31,301 bases of DNA from UBA9732 sp003456855. GTDB lineage: Bacteria > Spirochaetota > Spirochaetia > Sphaerochaetales > Sphaerochaetaceae. The notes under the pieces are model-generated. The model ran no database searches. It was not told the origin of the DNA and saw nothing but the letters and a program-made list of their open reading frames with translations. Shown in pieces: positions 17,277 through 25,213 of this stretch. Each line of letters starts with the position of its first letter. Position 1 is the first letter of the stretch. The stretch lies in NCBI GenBank assembly GCA_946626785.1, contig CAMOUY010000015.1, positions 1 to 31,301 on the forward strand, read 5' to 3'. A program made the position numbers and the translations under genes.

Positions 17277-18830
17277 ATGGAAATCTTCAACGAGAACAAC
17301 TACAAGCACATTTCCAGTGACATGTTCACCCTGGCCCATGACGAGGAGAAGATCACCGACACCAAGCTTGAGACCAAGCCGGTAGGCTACTTCAAGGACG
17401 CATTCAACAGGTTCAAGAAGAACAAGAGCTCAATGGCCGCCGCCATAATCATCCTGTTCCTCTTTGCCTTCGCGCTCTTCGTCCCGTTCTTCTCGAACTA
17501 CGATGTAACCTTCAGAGACGGCTACTACAAGATGCTGCTTCCAAAGTCCCACATCTTCCAGTGGCTGGGATGGGACGGCTGCAGATGGCAGACTGTCTCC
17601 CAGGGAGGCTATGACAGCCTGGCAGCAATAGGCTACGAGTACGGAAGCTCCTCCATCAAGAAGGCAAAGGATCCTGATGTCATGAGCAACGGAACCTTCT
17701 ATGATGTCTATGTCGACTCCTACGAGAAGGTCGGCTTTGCCTACGTTGACCTGCCGGAAGCTGACTATATAGCCCTGAAGAACTACCAGAACGAGACAGG
17801 AATACAGGTCTGCTACCCGATTCCTCAGAACTATCTGACAAACTACCTCAGTGTCTCCAACGGTGCAAACCTCTGGTACAAGCTGGCTGACACCTCAACG
17901 AAGACAACAGGAGTTGCAGCCCAGCATGATGAGAACGGCTACCCGATCTTCGAGAACAACTACATCGTCAAGGAAAGCAAGACCTACGGTCGCTACGACA
18001 GTCTCAGAATCCCTGGTGACGACGGCGGCTCAGACGGCAAGAGCTGGTACGTCTACGCAATCAGGAACCAGACCGGCTACAAGGTCAGAGTCCTGTACAG
18101 CGCCTACTACGAGTACAAGAACGGCTTCCAGCCGATGCATCTGTTCGGAACAAACCAGCATGGACAGGACATCTTCGCCTGCCTTGCAATCGGAGCAAGA
18201 CTGTCCTTCATCCTGGCAATCTCAGTATCCTTCCTGAACTTCATAATCGGAGTCTGCTACGGAGCTGTCGAGGGCTATTACGGTGGAGCGATAGACCTGA
18301 TAATGGAGAGAATCTCCGATATCCTGGCATCTGTTCCGTTCATCGTCGTTGCAACCCTGTTCCAGCTGCACCTTGCAAACAGAGTCGGAGCTGTTCCGGC
18401 CTTGCTGTTCGCCTTCGTGTTCACAGGCTGGATCGGAATCGCAAGCAGAGTCAGAACCCAGTTCTACAGATTCAAGAACTCAGAGTACGTCCTTGCCGCC
18501 AGAACACTTGGTGCATCCGACTCGAGACTGATCTTCAGACATGTCCTTCCGAACTCACTTGGAACGATCATCACAGGAACGATCCTGATCATCCCTGGAG
18601 TCATCTTCAGCGAGTCGATGCTCACCTACCTGGGCATCGTCAACCTGGAGACCTCCGGTCTGACATCAATCGGAACCATGCTCTCCAACGGACAGGCCTA
18701 CCTGGCAACGTTCCCGCACATCCTCATGTTCCCAGCAGTGTTCATCTCACTGCTTGAGATCTCATTCAACCTCTTCGGTAACGGACTCAGAGACGCCTTC
18801 AACCCGGCTCTCCGCGGATCAGATGAGTAA
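17277..18830 (+). CDS. oppC: Oligopeptide ABC transporter permease OppC with ~200-residue periplasmic insertion
   Basis: Second permease subunit (517 aa versus ~300 for canonical OppC). A cytoplasmic N-terminus and TM1 (~52-72) are followed by a hydrophilic Tyr/Asn/Asp-rich segment (~75-285) predicted outside the membrane. The canonical core then starts at MHLFGTNQHGQDIFACLAIGARLSF. The EAA loop reads EYVLAARTLGASDSRLIFRHVLPN. Extended OppC proteins are known in some Firmicutes and spirochaetes. The extra segment probably contacts the oversized OppA, though this is inference. The start overlaps the ribosome site region GAGGTGAGG at the oppB stop; oppD follows 12 nt downstream. Confidence 0.93.
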   Translation: MEIFNENNYKHISSDMFTLAHDEEKITDTKLETKPVGYFKDAFNRFKKNKSSMAAAIIILFLFAFALFVPFFSNYDVTFRDGYYKMLLPKSHIFQWLGWDGCRWQTVSQGGYDSLAAIGYEYGSSSIKKAKDPDVMSNGTFYDVYVDSYEKVGFAYVDLPEADYIALKNYQNETGIQVCYPIPQNYLTNYLSVSNGANLWYKLADTSTKTTGVAAQHDENGYPIFENNYIVKESKTYGRYDSLRIPGDDGGSDGKSWYVYAIRNQTGYKVRVLYSAYYEYKNGFQPMHLFGTNQHGQDIFACLAIGARLSFILAISVSFLNFIIGVCYGAVEGYYGGAIDLIMERISDILASVPFIVVATLFQLHLANRVGAVPALLFAFVFTGWIGIASRVRTQFYRFKNSEYVLAARTLGASDSRLIFRHVLPNSLGTIITGTILIIPGVIFSESMLTYLGIVNLETSGLTSIGTMLSNGQAYLATFPHILMFPAVFISLLEISFNLFGNGLRDAFNPALRGSDE

Positions 18831-18842
18831 GGAGGTGCAGTG

Positions 18843-20960
18843 ATGGAGAAGAAGATTGAAGTAAAGGACCTGAGAATCTCGTTCAAGACGACCAACGGAA
18901 AGGTCCAGGCCGTCAGAGGTATCAGCTTTGATTTGTACAAGGGCGAGACCCTTGCCATAGTCGGTGAGTCAGGCTCCGGCAAGAGCGTCACAAGCCGCGC
19001 CCTCATGGGAATCCTTGCCCAGAACGCAATGGTTGAAGGTGGAAAGATCTTCTACGACGGCAAGGACCTTCTTAAGATCTCCGAGGAGGACTTCCACAAG
19101 ATCCGCGGTGACAAGATCGCCATGGTCTTCCAGGATCCTCTCTCAAGCCTGAACCCGATCATGCGTGTAGGTGCCCAGCTCACAGAGGCAATGCTTCTGA
19201 AGGACAAGGCCAGCCGCAAGGAAAGCAGGAGGAGCATGGACAGGACCTTCAAGATCCTGGGCGAGAAGATGAAGGCTGCCGGCATCGAGAACGAGGCTGA
19301 GCTTCTTGGCAAGTTCAAGAAGTTCGAGTTCAAGCACGGAGAGCTCCAGAAGGAGTATTCAGACGCCTATCAGAACGCCACCGAGACAGTGCCTTTGGCA
19401 ACCCATATCCGCCTGATGCTCAAGAATAATGTCACTAAGAACCTGAAACAGGACACCGCCGAGCTTGTAAAGGCGGCAAAGGGCTCCTGCAGCTACTTCG
19501 TTGTCCGTGACAGGAAGAGTGAGCTTGAGCCTCTTCTTGAGAACCTGACAAAGCTTGTCACCGATGACAAGAAGGAAGCCGATTCAAGACTTGCCAAGAT
19601 CATAGACATCGAGAGCCAGGCACTGGCCTTCGAGGTCCCGAACACCTTCACACTTGGCTACTACCTGACCTTCGTCAAGCCTGAGATCCCTAAGATGGAG
19701 GTCAAGGCCCTGAATGAGTTCACCCACAAGCACACCGAGTCCGGTTTCATGGATGCCTTCATCGCAAAGGCCCAGAAGGGTGTCGAGCTTTCCTCAAAGC
19801 AGACCGACGAGAACCGCGTGAAGGTCGCCGCAATGCTCAGAGGCAAGGCACAGTTCTTCGAGAAGGACGTTGAGCTCAACACAGTCAAGGGTGATCTGAA
19901 GGAGATGAAGGAAGCCGTCCTGACCTGCCTGGATCCGCTTGAGCTGGTGAAGGACAGCCTGACCCACACCTTCGGAACCTCCCTTGATACTGCCTGCGAG
20001 CGCTACTTCGAGGGTGCAAAGAGAAACGACAAGGAAGAGAGACGCTTCAGCAAGGAGACCAGAAAGCACGAGAACATCAAAAAGAGGGGCAAGGTCCCTG
20101 AGTGGGAGGTCATTCCTGCTTCCTACATTGATGTCCAGGCTGCCAGAGAGGACATCAGAGCCCTGATCCTTGAGGTAGCGGAGCACTTTGAGGCCCAGGT
20201 CCAGTCAAACAGGAGCGTTGACTTCAGCAAGAGGACACTTGACATCATCGATTACCTGAAGGAGAACGCACAGGCATCAGTTGCAAAGCTCACAAAGGCA
20301 GTTGCAAAGGAGAAGGCCATCAAGTTGATGGAGAGCGTCGGAATCGACAACCCAAGAGTCAGATTCAGACAGTATCCATTCGAGTTCTCCGGTGGAATGA
20401 GACAGAGAATCGTCATTGCAATCGCTCTTACAGCCGACCCGGACATCCTGATCTGCGATGAGCCTACAACCGCTCTGGACGTGACCATCCAGGCCCAGAT
20501 CCTTGAGCTGATCAACAACCTGAAGAAGGAGAGGAACCTCTCGGTCATCTTCATCACACATGACCTTGGAGTAGTCGCCAACATGGCAGACAGAATCGCG
20601 GTCATGTATGCAGGTAAGATCGTCGAGTACGGAACAAGCAACGAGGTCTTCTACAGTCCTGCCCATCCTTACACCTGGGCACTGCTCTCATCCGTGCCTG
20701 ACCTTGACACCAAGGAGAAGCTGGAGTCCATCCCGGGAACTCCGCCTAACATGATCTATCCTCCTAAGGGCGATGCCTTCGCACCTAGAAACAAGTATGC
20801 CTTGAAGATCGACTTCGAGATGGAGCCACCGATGTTCAAGATCACCGACACCCACTATGCAGCCACCTGGCTGCTGCATCCGGATGCTCCTAAGATGGAG
20901 ATGCCGGCTGTCGTGAAGGAAAGAATCGGCCGCATGCAGGCAAAGGGAGGAAAGAGATGA
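18843..20960 (+). CDS. oppD: Oligopeptide ABC transporter ATP-binding protein OppD with ~360-residue insertion in the nucleotide-binding domain
   Basis: ATPase subunit (705 aa versus ~330 for OppD). Walker A GESGSGKS (41-48), Q-loop VFQDPLSSLNP (95-105), signature FSGGMRQR (515-522), Walker B ILICDEPTTALD (535-546), H-loop H573, and the C-terminal oligopeptide-type extension (HPYTWALLSSVPD) are intact. All catalytic elements are therefore present. Between about residues 121 and 485, where OppD normally has ~55 residues of helical subdomain, lies a Lys/Glu-rich, mainly helical stretch I cannot assign. It is in frame, with codon usage like the rest of the gene, and the split falls in a tolerant position. 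AAGGAGG lies 7 nt before the ATG at 18843; an adjacent GTG at 18840 is less well spaced. The stop overlaps the oppF start by 4 nt. Confidence 0.95.
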   Translation: MEKKIEVKDLRISFKTTNGKVQAVRGISFDLYKGETLAIVGESGSGKSVTSRALMGILAQNAMVEGGKIFYDGKDLLKISEEDFHKIRGDKIAMVFQDPLSSLNPIMRVGAQLTEAMLLKDKASRKESRRSMDRTFKILGEKMKAAGIENEAELLGKFKKFEFKHGELQKEYSDAYQNATETVPLATHIRLMLKNNVTKNLKQDTAELVKAAKGSCSYFVVRDRKSELEPLLENLTKLVTDDKKEADSRLAKIIDIESQALAFEVPNTFTLGYYLTFVKPEIPKMEVKALNEFTHKHTESGFMDAFIAKAQKGVELSSKQTDENRVKVAAMLRGKAQFFEKDVELNTVKGDLKEMKEAVLTCLDPLELVKDSLTHTFGTSLDTACERYFEGAKRNDKEERRFSKETRKHENIKKRGKVPEWEVIPASYIDVQAAREDIRALILEVAEHFEAQVQSNRSVDFSKRTLDIIDYLKENAQASVAKLTKAVAKEKAIKLMESVGIDNPRVRFRQYPFEFSGGMRQRIVIAIALTADPDILICDEPTTALDVTIQAQILELINNLKKERNLSVIFITHDLGVVANMADRIAVMYAGKIVEYGTSNEVFYSPAHPYTWALLSSVPDLDTKEKLESIPGTPPNMIYPPKGDAFAPRNKYALKIDFEMEPPMFKITDTHYAATWLLHPDAPKMEMPAVVKERIGRMQAKGGKR

Positions 20961-22024
20961 GTGAAATTGCAAAGGGTGACGTCCTTCTCAGCGTCAGACA
21001 CCTCTCAATGTACTTCGGCAGAGGCCAGGCGGCACAGAAGGCCGTCAACGATGTATCCTTCGATGTGAAGAAGGGTGAGGTATTCGGCCTTGTAGGTGAG
21101 TCCGGCTGTGGAAAGACCACAACTGGAAGAACAATCATCAGACTCTACGATGCAACCGGTGGTGAGGTCTACTTCAAGGGCCAGAGAATCGTTGCCGGTA
21201 AGCTCGAGTACAAGAAGCAGCTTGCAGAGATCAGAAAGAAGCTCGAAACTGCAAACCCAGAAGAAAAGGCAGAACTGGAAAAACAAGCATCTGAAGTTAG
21301 AGCAGAGATGAAGAAGGCCATGCATGACCACAAGCATGCAGACAAGAAGCTGGTCACCAAGATCCAGATGATCTACCAGGACCCGGTCGCCTCCCTTGAT
21401 CCCAGAATGACGGTTCGTGAGATCATTGCTGAAGGTCTCAGGATCCAGGGTGTCCATGACAAGGCCTACATCGATCAGCAGGTTCTTAAGATGCTGGACG
21501 TCGTCGGACTTGTTCCGGAGCACGCACAGCGCTATCCTCATGAGTTCTCAGGTGGACAGAGACAGAGAATCGGTATCGCCAGGTCCATCATCATGAACCC
21601 TGACATGATCATCGCCGATGAGCCTATCTCCGCCTTGGACGTCTCCATCCGCGCCCAGGTCATCAACCTTCTGAACGACCTCAGAAACACGATGGGACTG
21701 ACGATCCTCTTCATCGCCCACGACCTTTCAGTCGTAAAGTACTTCTCCAACAGAATCGGTGTCATGTACTTCGGAAAGATGGTCGAGATGGCCGACTCGG
21801 ACGAGCTGTTCCTGAATCCGCTCCATCCGTACACAAGGTCACTTCTCTCTGCCATCCCGCAGCCGGACCCGGAATACGAGAAGGGCAGGAAGAGAATCAC
21901 CTACAACCCGCTTGTCGACCACGACTACAGAGAGGACAAGCCTTCCTTCCGTGAGATCAAGCCGGGCCACTTCGTGGACTGCAACCAGGCCGAGTTCGAC
22001 CAGTACCTGAAGATCCTGAAGTAA
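20957..22024 (+). CDS. oppF: Oligopeptide ABC transporter ATP-binding protein OppF
   Basis: Second ATPase subunit (355 aa). Walker A GESGCGKT (47-54), Q-loop YQDPVASLDP (140-149), signature FSGGQRQR (197-204), Walker B IIADEPISALD (218-228) and H-loop H255 are all present, followed by the usual HPYTRSLLSAIPQPDP tail. A charged helical insertion (~79-133, Lys/Glu/Ala rich, coiled-coil-like) separates Walker A from the Q-loop. Similar short insertions occur in OppF of Firmicutes and spirochaetes. The ATG overlaps the oppD TGA (ATGA), so the two ATPases are translationally coupled and probably form the heterodimer of the transporter. Confidence 0.95.
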   Translation: MSEIAKGDVLLSVRHLSMYFGRGQAAQKAVNDVSFDVKKGEVFGLVGESGCGKTTTGRTIIRLYDATGGEVYFKGQRIVAGKLEYKKQLAEIRKKLETANPEEKAELEKQASEVRAEMKKAMHDHKHADKKLVTKIQMIYQDPVASLDPRMTVREIIAEGLRIQGVHDKAYIDQQVLKMLDVVGLVPEHAQRYPHEFSGGQRQRIGIARSIIMNPDMIIADEPISALDVSIRAQVINLLNDLRNTMGLTILFIAHDLSVVKYFSNRIGVMYFGKMVEMADSDELFLNPLHPYTRSLLSAIPQPDPEYEKGRKRITYNPLVDHDYREDKPSFREIKPGHFVDCNQAEFDQYLKILK

Positions 22025-22033
22025 GGGAAAACG

Positions 22034-22462
22034 ATGAAAAACGACGAAGAGTTCCAGAACGAGGACATCGAAGGGACAAGCAAAACCAAAAAGCATCTCA
22101 TCTACGCGGCAGCTTCGGCTGTCGCTGTCCTTGTCATAGCAGCCATACTGGGAATCTTCAAGGCAACAAACGCAAAAGAAGCAATCAAGATCATCTGCGA
22201 TGCCTTCTTCGCCGCAGGTGTCCTTATGGGTGGAGTGGGGATCCTGTCCTGGATAGGCACCAGCGGCTCCTTCGACATCTTCTCCTACTCCGCAAAGGTC
22301 GTAGTCTACAAGTTCAAGCCCAAGGCCCACCTGGAGAACTACTACGACTACAAGCAGGAGAAGGCCAAGAACCGCAAGCCCTGGCTCAAGGAACTGACCA
22401 TCTGCGGAGCCATCTGCATCCTGCTGGCTGTTGTGATGCTTGTGATCTACAACCAAATCTGA
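22034..22462 (+). CDS. Small membrane protein, DUF3899-like
   Basis: Protein of 142 aa with three predicted membrane segments (~22-42, 55-78, 119-138) and an acidic N-terminal tail (MKNDEEFQNEDIE). The pattern of helix pair, SGSFDIFSYSAK, YYDYKQEKAKNRK, last helix resembles the DUF3899 family, whose function is not known. It follows oppF by 9 nt with AAGGG before the ATG and is the likely last gene of the opp operon. No terminator is evident before the toxin-antitoxin promoter. Confidence 0.75.
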   Translation: MKNDEEFQNEDIEGTSKTKKHLIYAAASAVAVLVIAAILGIFKATNAKEAIKIICDAFFAAGVLMGGVGILSWIGTSGSFDIFSYSAKVVVYKFKPKAHLENYYDYKQEKAKNRKPWLKELTICGAICILLAVVMLVIYNQI

Positions 22463-22493
22463 TAATACAACCAGCTCAAAAGCAAACTAAAAC

Positions 22494-22522
22494 TTGACAA
22501 CAAGTAACAAAAATGTTACATA
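22494..22522 (+). promoter_or_regulatory. Toxin-antitoxin promoter with overlapping dyad operator
   Basis: TTGACA (22494-22499), 17 bp, TACATA (22517-22522). The inverted repeat GTAACA-AAAA-TGTTAC (22504-22519) spans the spacer and the -10, which is where an autoregulatory antitoxin would bind. The toxin ATG is only 7 bases past the -10, so a leaderless transcript is predicted. Confidence 0.7.
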
Positions 22523-22528
22523 ATTAGC

Positions 22529-22794
22529 ATGAAGTACTTAGTGACTATTTCAAGCAAGGCAGAAAAAGCAGTGAAGAAAATGCCTATGATGGAAAAGGCT
22601 AGATTCAAACTGTTGATTGAAAAGCTTGAAGCATATGGTCCTATTAGAAAAGAGTTAAGGAATTTTCGGATTTGGGAAAAGGGAAGTATCATTGTCACCT
22701 TTCTTACAATTGGGTGGCGTGTTGGCTATGGGAAAAAGGCACTATAGAAATAGAGGTTTATTATGCAGGTAGTAGAGAGAAAGCACCATATTGA
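22529..22794 (+). pseudogene. RelE/HigB-type toxin, frameshifted
   Basis: The first ~46 codons (MKYLVTISSKAEKAVKKMP...GPIRKELRNF) match the N-terminal half of small RelE/HigB-type mRNA interferase toxins. In that frame the protein then continues with unrelated residues to a stop at 22747 (72 aa). The -1 frame from 22666 reads SDLGKGKYHCHLSYNWVACW and IEIEVYYAGSREKAPY, stopping at 22794. That is the typical toxin C-terminus. A single T missing from the T-run at 22663-22666 explains this; restoring it gives 88 aa. Either the toxin is inactivated or this is a homopolymer sequencing error. No classic slippery heptamer is present for programmed shifting. The HTH antitoxin follows, overlapping the restored 3' end. 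Confidence 0.8.
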
Positions 22795-23119
22795 CATTGT
22801 AATCAACAGTGGAGAGGCCTTTATTCTTCCGATAATAATGGAGAAGTATCCTCAGGCGGAGATTCTTACGGAAGAGAAAACCAGTTATAGAGGTTCTGAT
22901 CTGGAGAAGGACCTTGAGCAGAATTGGAAGGACAATCCTGGAGCACGGGTTTCCGCTTTTAGATGGGAGAAGGGGCTTACCCAAACTCAGCTTGCAGATG
23001 CGACAGGCATGAATCGTGTTGCAATCTCAAACATTGAGAATGGAAAAAGAAAGATCGGATTGTCCGTTGCAAAGAAGTTGGCTCCGGTTCTTGGCTGTAG
23101 TTATAAAGATCTGATTTGA
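22763..23119 (+). CDS. XRE-family HTH antitoxin (HigA-like)
   Basis: Protein of 118 aa. The N-terminal half (INSGEAFILPIIMEKYPQAEILTEEKTSY) is the presumed toxin-binding part. The C-terminal half is an XRE/lambda-repressor helix-turn-helix with recognition region LTQTQLADATGMNRVAISNIENGKR, ending AKKLAPVLGCSYKDLI. It should neutralise the toxin and repress the promoter through the 22504-22519 dyad. An AGAGG six bases before the ATG at 22763 supports this start, which overlaps the restored toxin frame by 32 bases. The next ATG, at 22838, lacks a ribosome site. With the toxin broken, it may now be only a repressor. Confidence 0.85.
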   Translation: MQVVERKHHIDIVINSGEAFILPIIMEKYPQAEILTEEKTSYRGSDLEKDLEQNWKDNPGARVSAFRWEKGLTQTQLADATGMNRVAISNIENGKRKIGLSVAKKLAPVLGCSYKDLI

Positions 23120-23121
23120 TC

Positions 23122-23157
23122 AAATGGCACTTTCATATTTATTAAAAGTGCCATTTT
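23122..23157 (+). terminator. Intrinsic terminator after the toxin-antitoxin locus
   Basis: AAATGGCACTTT (23122-23133) pairs perfectly with AAAGTGCCATTT (23145-23156), followed by a short T-run. The A-run on the left arm makes it potentially bidirectional. Confidence 0.8.
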
Positions 23158-23235
23158 GACATATAGTTAAGATACTAAATGCCATTATAATATTTAAGGA
23201 TATATGGATATCACAAACATAAAGGAATGATCCTT

Positions 23236-24360
23236 ATGGAAGCCACTACCGACATGAAACTTTCACAGCCCAAATCGGCTAGAACAATAAACACAGCAAG
23301 GGTGCTTGCAAGTCTCAGAACCACACCGGGTCTCTCAAAGGCTGACCTGGCCAGGGACCTTGGGCTTAACAAGGTCTCGACCGGAGAGATCGTCGATGAT
23401 CTTATCAGCCAGGGTCTGGTCAAGGAGACAGGGAAGGTGGAGAGCACAAACGGCAGACGCCCGACCAGCCTTGCAATAGTCCCTGATGCAAAGTATGTCC
23501 TGAGTGTGGACATCGGAAGCAGAAACACAACCGTTGCACTTTGCAACCTTCTTTCCGAACCAAAGCATTTTGAGAGGATCCCGACCAACAAGAACGTGAA
23601 GAAGGTCGAGGAGTTCATAGTTGACATAATCAAGAGCTGCATCAGAGTGGTCAGACTTGCAGACCAGGAGAAGATAATAGGTGCAGGAGTCTCAATCGGA
23701 GGTGTTGTCTCCGCCGACGGGCGCACAATAGTCAGCTGCCCGTACCTTCCTTGGAGGAACATCCCCATCGCAGAGGCCTTCGAGCAGCTTCTGAAGCTGA
23801 ACACCGTTGCCAGAAACAGCACCTACGCCCTTGTGGATGCCGAGCGCTATGCCTCCTACAAGACTGATCTTCTCCAGTCAGACGAGCCCATTATATATAT
23901 AGAATGGGGAAACTCAGTCAGCATGGCACTTGTCTGCGAGGACCGTGTATTCGGTTCTGCAAACAACTTCGCCCATCTGAAGGTTGCTCCAACAGGGCTC
24001 TGCTCCTGTGGTCAGATCGGTTGTCTTGAGGCCAACGTCTCTGCCTGGGCCCTGTCCGGAAATAGGGATATGCACCTCAAGGATCTTTGGGACCGTGTCG
24101 ATGACAGTACCCTGACTGCAATGGCCAATGCAATAACAATGGCCAGACAGATCACCGGCTCCGACAAGGTTGTGATAAGCGGGGAGGGTGCAACAATCAC
24201 CGATGCCTGCCTGAAAGCCCTCCAGCAAAAGCTTCCAGCAACAAAAATTGAAAGATCAAACCTTGGAGAGAAGGCCAACATGATGGCTGCAGCCGAGATT
24301 GCCTTGGACAAGTGGGTCTACATGACAACCCTTCTGGAGAAGGTCAAGAACTGGTTGTGA
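23236..24360 (+). CDS. ROK-family transcriptional repressor
   Basis: Sugar-responsive regulator of the NagC/XylR type (374 aa). The N-terminal winged HTH (~20-75) reads VLASLRTTPGLSKADLARDLGLNKVSTGEIVDDLISQGLV. The C-terminal ROK domain has a phosphate-1 motif VLSVDIGSRNTTVAL, GVSIGGVVSADG, and a zinc-site cluster H...CSCGQIGCLEA. The kinase-type N-D-A-N segment is replaced by VDAE in ALVDAERYA, as expected for a non-catalytic regulator. AAAGGA nine bases before the ATG at 23236 supports this start over the ATG at 23227, which directly abuts it. Targets are unknown; no sugar operon is adjacent, though the starch and galactan genes in this window are candidates. Confidence 0.9.
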   Translation: MEATTDMKLSQPKSARTINTARVLASLRTTPGLSKADLARDLGLNKVSTGEIVDDLISQGLVKETGKVESTNGRRPTSLAIVPDAKYVLSVDIGSRNTTVALCNLLSEPKHFERIPTNKNVKKVEEFIVDIIKSCIRVVRLADQEKIIGAGVSIGGVVSADGRTIVSCPYLPWRNIPIAEAFEQLLKLNTVARNSTYALVDAERYASYKTDLLQSDEPIIYIEWGNSVSMALVCEDRVFGSANNFAHLKVAPTGLCSCGQIGCLEANVSAWALSGNRDMHLKDLWDRVDDSTLTAMANAITMARQITGSDKVVISGEGATITDACLKALQQKLPATKIERSNLGEKANMMAAAEIALDKWVYMTTLLEKVKNWL

Positions 24361-24410
24361 AAAATTTTTCAACAAAAGTAAAGTAAAATTTAAAAAATTT
24401 TCAAAAACTA

Positions 24411-24440
24411 TTGACTTTATCCCCAACTCAAGTGATTATT
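24411..24440 (+). promoter_or_regulatory. Promoter of the 24474 gene with upstream A/T tracts
   Basis: TTGACT (24411-24416), 17-18 bp, (G)ATTATT (about 24434-24440). The preceding ~50 bp alternate A- and T-runs as in the other array promoters. AAGGTGTCATT follows the -10, a diverged form of the AGTGGGCATTG box. Confidence 0.55.
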
Positions 24441-24473
24441 AAGGTGTCATTATCATACAGGGAAGTTAGAGCT

Positions 24474-25088
24474 GTGAAGAAAACAACTTTGATTCTGTTA
24501 ATGCTTTTACTCATTGTCTTTGCCGCATGTGCCGATTGGCCACAGGCTAGTGTCATCAGACTCAAAACTTCCGTACACAATCAAATCACAATTTCTGAGG
24601 CTAATGAGAACGCCATAGCCACAAAAGGAAAACCCCTCTATGTGCTTGAGCTGAAGATTGAAGGAAAAGAACAGAGCTCTTCTCAGGAAGTTGATTTCTA
24701 CCTTACTGACAACGATGTCTCATCTGACAACGTCACAGTAGAGTTCCTTGTCTCTCAGTCCGTCCCTGTCAGGACAAACGAATCCATCACACTTTTGATA
24801 TCCGCCACGCCGCTTTCCTTCATAGATGCCGACAACTTCAAGTATTCAACCGGTGATGTCATCCTTGGATATAAAGAGGTTGATCCAGAGAACATCATGT
24901 TGGAAGCCAAGATTGATGAGGGTGCAAACGCGATGACTGTTGTTGTCTCATACATCAACACAGGACGTGTCGTTCCAGCAGATACAGAACTGTTCATCTT
25001 CACTGCTGAATGGGAGTCTGATGAAGAACTGAAGGCTCATCCGGGTACCTACACTGGAGAGGTCTCGATGACCTACTTGACAGAGTAG
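24474..25088 (+). CDS. Secreted or lipid-anchored beta-rich protein, array member 1
   Basis: Protein of 204 aa from a GTG start (AGGGAAG eight bases upstream). The signal sequence is VKKTTLILLMLLLIVFAAC; FAAC could be a lipobox (C19), or cleavage could follow ACA. No known domain is recognised. The central pattern NVTVEFLVSQSV...ESITLLISATPLSF and the ending LFIFTAEWES...HPGTYTGEVSMTYLTE align by eye with the paralogues downstream. The long frame upstream (to 24411) lies over the promoter and is rejected. Predicted beta-sandwich; function unknown. First gene of the distal array, in which each member appears to have its own promoter. Confidence 0.75.
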   Translation: MKKTTLILLMLLLIVFAACADWPQASVIRLKTSVHNQITISEANENAIATKGKPLYVLELKIEGKEQSSSQEVDFYLTDNDVSSDNVTVEFLVSQSVPVRTNESITLLISATPLSFIDADNFKYSTGDVILGYKEVDPENIMLEAKIDEGANAMTVVVSYINTGRVVPADTELFIFTAEWESDEELKAHPGTYTGEVSMTYLTE

Positions 25089-25161
25089 TTTGTACAGCGC
25101 CTAAACAAATACATCATTTATAATTATTTAAGAAAGTTTGCACGAAAAGTTTGCTCATAGC

Positions 25162-25190
25162 TTGACTAGGGCATTTTACTAATTTAGTAT
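25162..25190 (+). promoter_or_regulatory. Promoter of the 25214 gene
   Basis: TTGACT (25162-25167), 17 bp, TAGTAT (25185-25190), the same -10 as oppA. It lacks both the long A/T tracts and the box after the -10 seen at 25771, 26742, 28082 and 30488. An AGGGCATT sequence lies inside the spacer, probably by chance. Confidence 0.55.
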
Positions 25191-25213
25191 CTAGATACGG
25201 AGCACCATAATTG

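Noticed and set aside
22655..22672. Programmed -1 frameshift in the toxin gene
   Set aside because: The zero-frame codons around the T-run do not form an X-XXY-YYZ heptamer and no stimulating stem is evident just downstream. A base loss is simpler.
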